DNA of 64,000 nucleotides from Chamaecyparis obtusa (taxonomy: Eukaryota; Streptophyta; Pinopsida; Cupressales; Cupressaceae): positions 213,501 through 277,500 of the forward strand of contig BSBK01007851.1 in assembly GCA_027943335.1 (NCBI GenBank). The letters are read 5' to 3'. The notes beneath the pieces were generated by a model, which was not told the DNA's origin, did no database searches, and saw only the letters and a list, made by a program, of their open reading frames with translations. A program made the position numbers and the translations under genes. Of this stretch, positions 59,583 through 64,000 are shown one piece after another; position 1 is the first letter of the stretch, and each line of letters opens with the position of its first letter.

Positions 59583-61370
59583 GTGATTGTCAGACCCTCT
59601 ATTCCTGATAATGATGTCAATTGGCAGGTGTTTGACAGTGATGAACAAATTCTTCAATTCTTGTTTGAAGAAGATGTCTTTTCAGAACATAATCAAGATA
59701 GGTTATCACAAAATTATGGTGATCAAGTGATACAACTGAAGTCCACTAAGATTCCTAGAGGTCTTGTTACCTTGGAGACTATCTTCAACAAGGATGATGA
59801 AGTTAAGAAAAGAAAAGTTGGCCTAGTAGTTTAACAAGAACATTGTGTTGAATTAGAATTGGAACTAGGTAGAAACTTACAATTTGGAAAAGTGAACACT
59901 GAATTGGAAAAGAAAGCTTATACCCAATTATTCAAAGAATTCAGTGATGTTTTTGCATGGCAATATGAGGACCTCAAAGGTTTTGATCCGGCCCTTGCTC
60001 AACACACTATTGAATTAGAACCAAATGCCAAACCAGTAAGGCAAAAGAAAAGGCATGTTAATCCCAAGCTTGAGCCACTTATGCATAAAGAAGTACTCAA
60101 ACTAATAGAAAGTGGTATCATCTACCCCATCAAGCATACTAGTTGGGTTTCCAACCTTGTTCCTATCAGGAAGAAGAATGGGGAATTGAGGTTGTGTGTT
60201 GACTTCAGGGATCTTAACAGAGCCTCATTAAAAGACCGCCATGCACTGCCCTCCATGGAACAAATCTTACAATGTGTCTCTGGATCTGAGAGATTTTCAT
60301 TGTTGGATGGCTATTCAGGATACAATCAGATCTTAGTGAATGAAGAGGATCAATATAAGACTGCATTTACAACCAAGTGGGGAACCATGGCTTATCAAAA
60401 GATGCCCTTTGGTTTGTTAAATGTAGGCGCTACATTTCAAAGGGCAATGGATATGGCCTTTAAGAGTCTAATGTACAAGTTTTTGTTGGTCTACTTGGAT
60501 GACATAACTATCTATTCAAAGCATGTAGTAGATCACATCAAACATTTGAGGAATATTTTTGAAAGGTGTAGAGAATTTGGGATATCTCTTAATCCCAAGA
60601 AATGTCTGTTTGCAGTTCATGAAGGAAAATTGTTGGGATATGTAGTATCCAAAGAAGGAATTACAGTGGATCCTAAGAGAATTGCAGCCATCCTAGAACT
60701 ATCATTGCCTCATCATAAGAAAAGTCTCCAATCTTTCATAGGAAAGATTAACTTTGTTAGGAGGTTCTTGCCTAACATTGCAGATTTACTAAAGCCTTTG
60801 ACAGCCATGTTAAAGAAGAATTCAGCTTTTAGTTGGACTAAGGAAAGGAAAGCCAATTTCAAGGCTATCAAAGAGGCCTTAACAAAAACCCCTACTCTCC
60901 TAAACCCAAATTTCAGTAAGGATTTTATCCTTTATGCTTATGGGGGTCATGATGCTATACTTGCAATGCTGACTCAAGAAAATTTAGATGGATTGGAGCA
61001 TCCTATTGCTTTCTTTAGCAAAGGTTTAGAAGAGTATGAATAGAGATACTCTTTTGTAGAAAAATATGTACTTGTTGTGGTAAAGAGCCTTAAGAAGTTC
61101 AAATATCTATTGACCCATAGCAAGGTATACTTGAAGGTTACTCATCCAAGTGTCAAAGAATTTTTTCTTTCCAAGGATCTAAATGAGAAAAGAGTTGGTT
61201 GAATCATCAAGGTGATGGAATATGACATAGATATTCAAACTACCAAGCTGGTTAGAGGAAGAGGTCTTTGTGAACATTTGGTAGGGGATGAAAGTTCAAA
61301 GAAATCAGAGAAAATGGATGCATCTTTGGTTGTGCATTCTACAGAAGGACATGCTAAGGCAGCAAGCTAG
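59583..61370 (+). pseudogene. Gypsy C reverse transcriptase and RNase H
   Basis: After a short acidic connector (59583-59834), a 394-codon frame encodes Gypsy RT: HTSWVSNLVPIRKKNGELRL, CVDFRDLNRASLKDRHALPS, FSLLDGYSGYNQI, KMPFGLLNVGATFQRAM and the catalytic LVYLDDITIY (about 60490). The connection and RNase H region follow (FIGKINFVRRFLPNIADLLK, FILYAYGGHDAILAML, PIAFFSKGLEEYE), where the first RNase H Asp appears changed (YAYGGH for the usual Y.DAS). TAG at 61040, TGA at about 61201 and TAG at about 61368 interrupt the C-terminal half. Confidence 0.9.
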
Positions 61371-62603
61371 TTGCCTAATATGATCAATTACTTGAAAATA
61401 GGACAATGTCCTACAGGTTTGGATTTAGAAAAAAGGAGGTATTGTGGGTTACAATTTGTTCCTTTTGTGCTGATAGATGAAGTTCTTTTCAGAAAGGATC
61501 ACAATGGTGTCCTTTTAAGATGCATAGATTCAAAAAAGATAGCTGATGTTCTATTTGAGTTTCATGATGGACCTTCTAGAGGTCATTTCTCTCCTAGGAC
61601 TACTGCTTTTAAAATCATGAGGGCTGGATACTATTGGCCATCTATCTTTAAGGATAGTCATGAGTATGTGAGGAAATGCATCAAGTGTGCCATGTTTGTA
61701 GGAAAAGAAAGGCATGTAGCCTTTCCCTTACAGCCAGTCAAAATAGAGCAACCCTTCATGAAGTGGGGCATAGATTTCATTGGAATGATCAATCCTCCAT
61801 CTAGTGCAGGCCATAAATGGATAATTATTGCAACTGATTATTTCACTAGATGGATAGAAGCAATTGCATTAAAAGAAGCCAATGAGAGTGCTATCCTAAG
61901 TTTTTATGATGATATAGTTCATAGGTTTGGCACTCCTGATTCCATCATATCAGATAATGCATTAGCATTCACAGGCCTTAAAGTCTCAGAGTGGGCAGTC
62001 AAAAATGGCATCTATCTGAATACCAGTTCCAGTTACTACCCCCAAGGCAATGGCTTGGTAGAATCCACCAATAAGAACTTGATTAGGATAATCAAGAAGA
62101 CTCTTCAAGAAAATCAGAGAGATTGGCATACTAAGCTCAAGTCTGCAGTGTGGTTAGACAAAATTACCCCAAAGAAAATCATTGGTAATTCTCCTTATAT
62201 GCTAGTATATGGAAAAGAGGCCAAGTTGTCCATCTCAGTTGAATTTCCAGCCCTGGACCTAGCCACTCAATATGTCCTATTTGAAGAGGAGGATCCCTTG
62301 CAGATCAAATATGCTTAGTTGATGGAGTTAGAGGAAATCAAAGATAAGTCCATGAAGGACATGGAATTCCATCAAATTCAAACAAAGAAAAGTTTCGATA
62401 AGAGAGCTAAAGCCAGGAATTTCAAGGTTGGAGACATAGTCCTCAAGTGGGATGAGTTTAGGTCAAGACCTGGCAAGCACACAAAATTTGACTCCTTTTG
62501 GGGTGGACCATTTGTAATCACAGAATGCAGGAGCCCTAATGCCTTTCAACTAGAAACTCTAGAAGGAGTTGCCCTGCCAATTTCAGTCAATGGTTCCACT
62601 TGA
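61371..62603 (+). pseudogene. Gypsy C integrase
   Basis: Catalyses insertion of the cDNA. The HHCC zinc domain is visible (FHDGPSRGHFSPRTTAFKIM, then CIKCAMF). Catalytic D, D, E lie in WGIDFIGMI (about 61767), IISDNALAF (61945) and NGLVESTNKN (62050), spaced as in functional integrases. The C-terminal domain (FKVGDIVLKW; GPFVITECRSPNAFQLETLE) ends at a TGA near 62601. One TAG (62316) splits it. No chromodomain is apparent in the last ~40 codons. Confidence 0.9.
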
Positions 62604-62831
62604 AACCTTGTTTTGAGGTTAATCCCTCTTTGTCAACCTTTGTATATAAGTTTTTGTTTTTTTTTCCTTTCTTTCTAGGTTAGTTCCCTATTTTCCAAGA
62701 AGTGCTCTGAGCACAATTCCAGTTTTGCCTCTCTGAGAGAATTTTTAGTTTTGATAGCCCCGTGCCTAATGGATATTTCAAGGTCACTGGTCTATGTCTA
62801 CTAGGCTGACATCCAACAGAAAGCACCAAAA
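62604..62831 (+). other. Gypsy C region between integrase and 3' LTR
   Basis: No frame. There is no clean purine tract directly before the LTR; AACAGAAAGCACCAAAA is the nearest candidate. Confidence 0.5.
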
Positions 62832-64000
62832 TGTTGCCCTAATTTTCCTTCCATAAATTTGGCCTAGTTTTTCCAAGATCCTCATGCTTTAAACCCTGTT
62901 GAACAACCCCAAAAAATTTCATGAATTTAGCAGCTTTCCTCTGGTCTCTAAAAAATCTTCTAAGTCTCTGGCTAGGTGAAAAAGCCCTTAAAGTTTCATA
63001 AAACTAGCTGTTGTATGGAAAACCCTTTGGCCTGTTATAATTTTTCATTACTTTTTCAGCCACTAAAGGTTTACATTTTCCACGTGCACCAAATTTCTTC
63101 CTAAGTCGAGCGCTTTAATTTTTCCTAAGTTTCATAGCGTGTATATTTTCCTAAGGGCTAAATGCTTGTTTGATCTGACGGTCATCGCTATACCATTGAT
63201 CCAAGTTGCTAGTGATTTACAATCGTGGTCTGGTGATGACCGTTGATCTTACTTTTCCTCTAGTGCAATATCTTGTCAGTGGGACTGGTGCCACCTCATC
63301 TAATTTGGTGGCTTCTGATTCATCGGTGGTTGGTGACTTAGCTATCTATCAGTGGGCCCTTTCCTTTTGGCATGTTAAGCTTTAGTTTCATCGTGCGGTC
63401 ATCGTTATACCAGAGACTCAAGATGCAACCTATTTAATCTGGCGGTATAATGACAATCATGGATTCTCTTCATCACCCAGACCTCTGACAGTGGGGCCAT
63501 TGTCAGTAAAATGTGCTACGTGTATCCGAGTGGGTGGCGTTTGATTGGTTGGTGAGAGTACAGCATGGAGATTTGTCAATGGACCCGTGGTCTTTGGCTC
63601 TGATGGCAAGTTAAACTCTGATCAAGATCTACGATCATCATTATACCACTGGGTGAAGATCCAAGTTGTTTAAGGCTGCGGTATAATGATGACCGTCCGA
63701 TGTGATCTTAGTTTTCCATGGGTCCTATTGTCAAAAGAGTACGCAACATGTCTCATTTGGTAGCTTGTGATTGGATGGTTGGTATGCTATGTGGCAGTTA
63801 TCACTGGGCTCATGGGGTCGGCCCTTTCTAAAGCACTTAACATTCGGCTTGATCTAGCGGTTGTCGTTATACCGTTTGGTCAAGATGCTCGACCTTTAGC
63901 ATCATGGTATAATGAAAATTGTTTGATGCTCTTTCTGCAAGTCATGGGTCGAAGTCTGTCAAACGTGCTGATTTGCTCATGTTTCATTGGTTGTTGACTT
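62832..64000 (+). repeat. 3' LTR of Gypsy C, first 1.17 kb
   Basis: Repeats 53765 onward, including all four hairpin modules. Truncated by the end of the window. Confidence 0.9.

Larger units (their letters stand above)
53765..64000 (+). mobile_element. Ty3/Gypsy LTR retrotransposon C, 3' LTR cut by window end
   Basis: 5' LTR 53765-56364, PBS-like TTTTGGCACGCCCGGTGGGA after it, gag, protease, RNase H, RT, integrase, then the start of the 3' LTR at 62832. LTR copies are still close: the first ~250 bases differ at about a dozen sites, mostly transitions, so this is the youngest element here. RT YLDD and integrase DDE residues are readable. About ten stops, nearly all explicable as CAG to TAG, inactivate it. 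Long LTRs and a second RNase H point to the Tat-type branch, though domain order differs from the usual one. Confidence 0.92.

Overview
The window looks like intergenic DNA from a large, repeat-rich seed-plant nuclear genome, most likely a gymnosperm/conifer. It is AT-rich and almost entirely layers of decayed retrotransposons. The PBS (TGGTATCAGAGC) and AAAAGGGGGAGAT polypurine tracts are plant Copia type. The only host-type gene is a spliced bark-storage-protein-like (nucleoside phosphorylase family) gene, itself disabled. I see no tRNA, rRNA, CRISPR or bacterial-style operon. The species assignment is inference.

Layout. 1-13.2 kb: a + strand LINE (copy 1: RT, zinc-binding region, RNase H, then a third ORF and a 3' UTR). 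Its third ORF is split by a complete 8.05 kb Copia element (A, 4567-12618), which is itself split by a ~1.07 kb non-coding insertion (6831-7902). 13.2-15.2 kb: non-coding, with a 35 bp tandem repeat. 15.2-24.5 kb: a tandem array of a ~360 bp repeat, split by a 7.3 kb LTR element (B, 16027-23342). B carries a Gag-like coiled-coil/zinc-knuckle protein and a very long unknown protein, but no reverse transcriptase or integrase. 25.0-25.4 kb: traces of an unidentified protein on the minus strand. 26.1-28.2 kb: a decayed Gypsy pol fragment. 28.7-33.1 kb: LTR remnants, minisatellites, a LINE RT scrap and a GA microsatellite. 33.05-36.34 kb: two more LINE pieces back to back (copy 4 minus, copy 2 plus). 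36.46-37.08 kb: a Copia tail followed by a GC-rich island that may be organellar. 37.1-40.1 kb: AT-rich repeats and a minus-strand LINE RT fragment. 41.0-42.65 kb: the six-exon bark-storage-protein-like pseudogene. 42.7-46.9 kb: mostly non-coding. 46.95-53.46 kb: the most complete LINE (copy 3, minus), with ORF1 tail, endonuclease, RT, RNase H, ORF3 and 3' UTR. 53.77 kb to the window end: a fairly young Ty3/Gypsy element (C) with a 2.6 kb 5' LTR, gag, protease, an RNase H placed before RT, then RT, integrase and the start of its 3' LTR.

How it fits together. Four LINE fragments share the same downstream third ORF and 3' UTR, which argues that ORF3 belongs to the element. A motif in ORF3 recurs in the unknown protein of element B. 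Copia A and element B share primer site, polypurine tract, LTR ends and an LTR motif array, so B was probably mobilised by A-type enzymes. Most in-frame stops look like C-to-T or G-to-A changes (Gln CAG to TAG, Trp TGG to TAG/TGA), as expected if methylated cytosines deaminated in silenced DNA.
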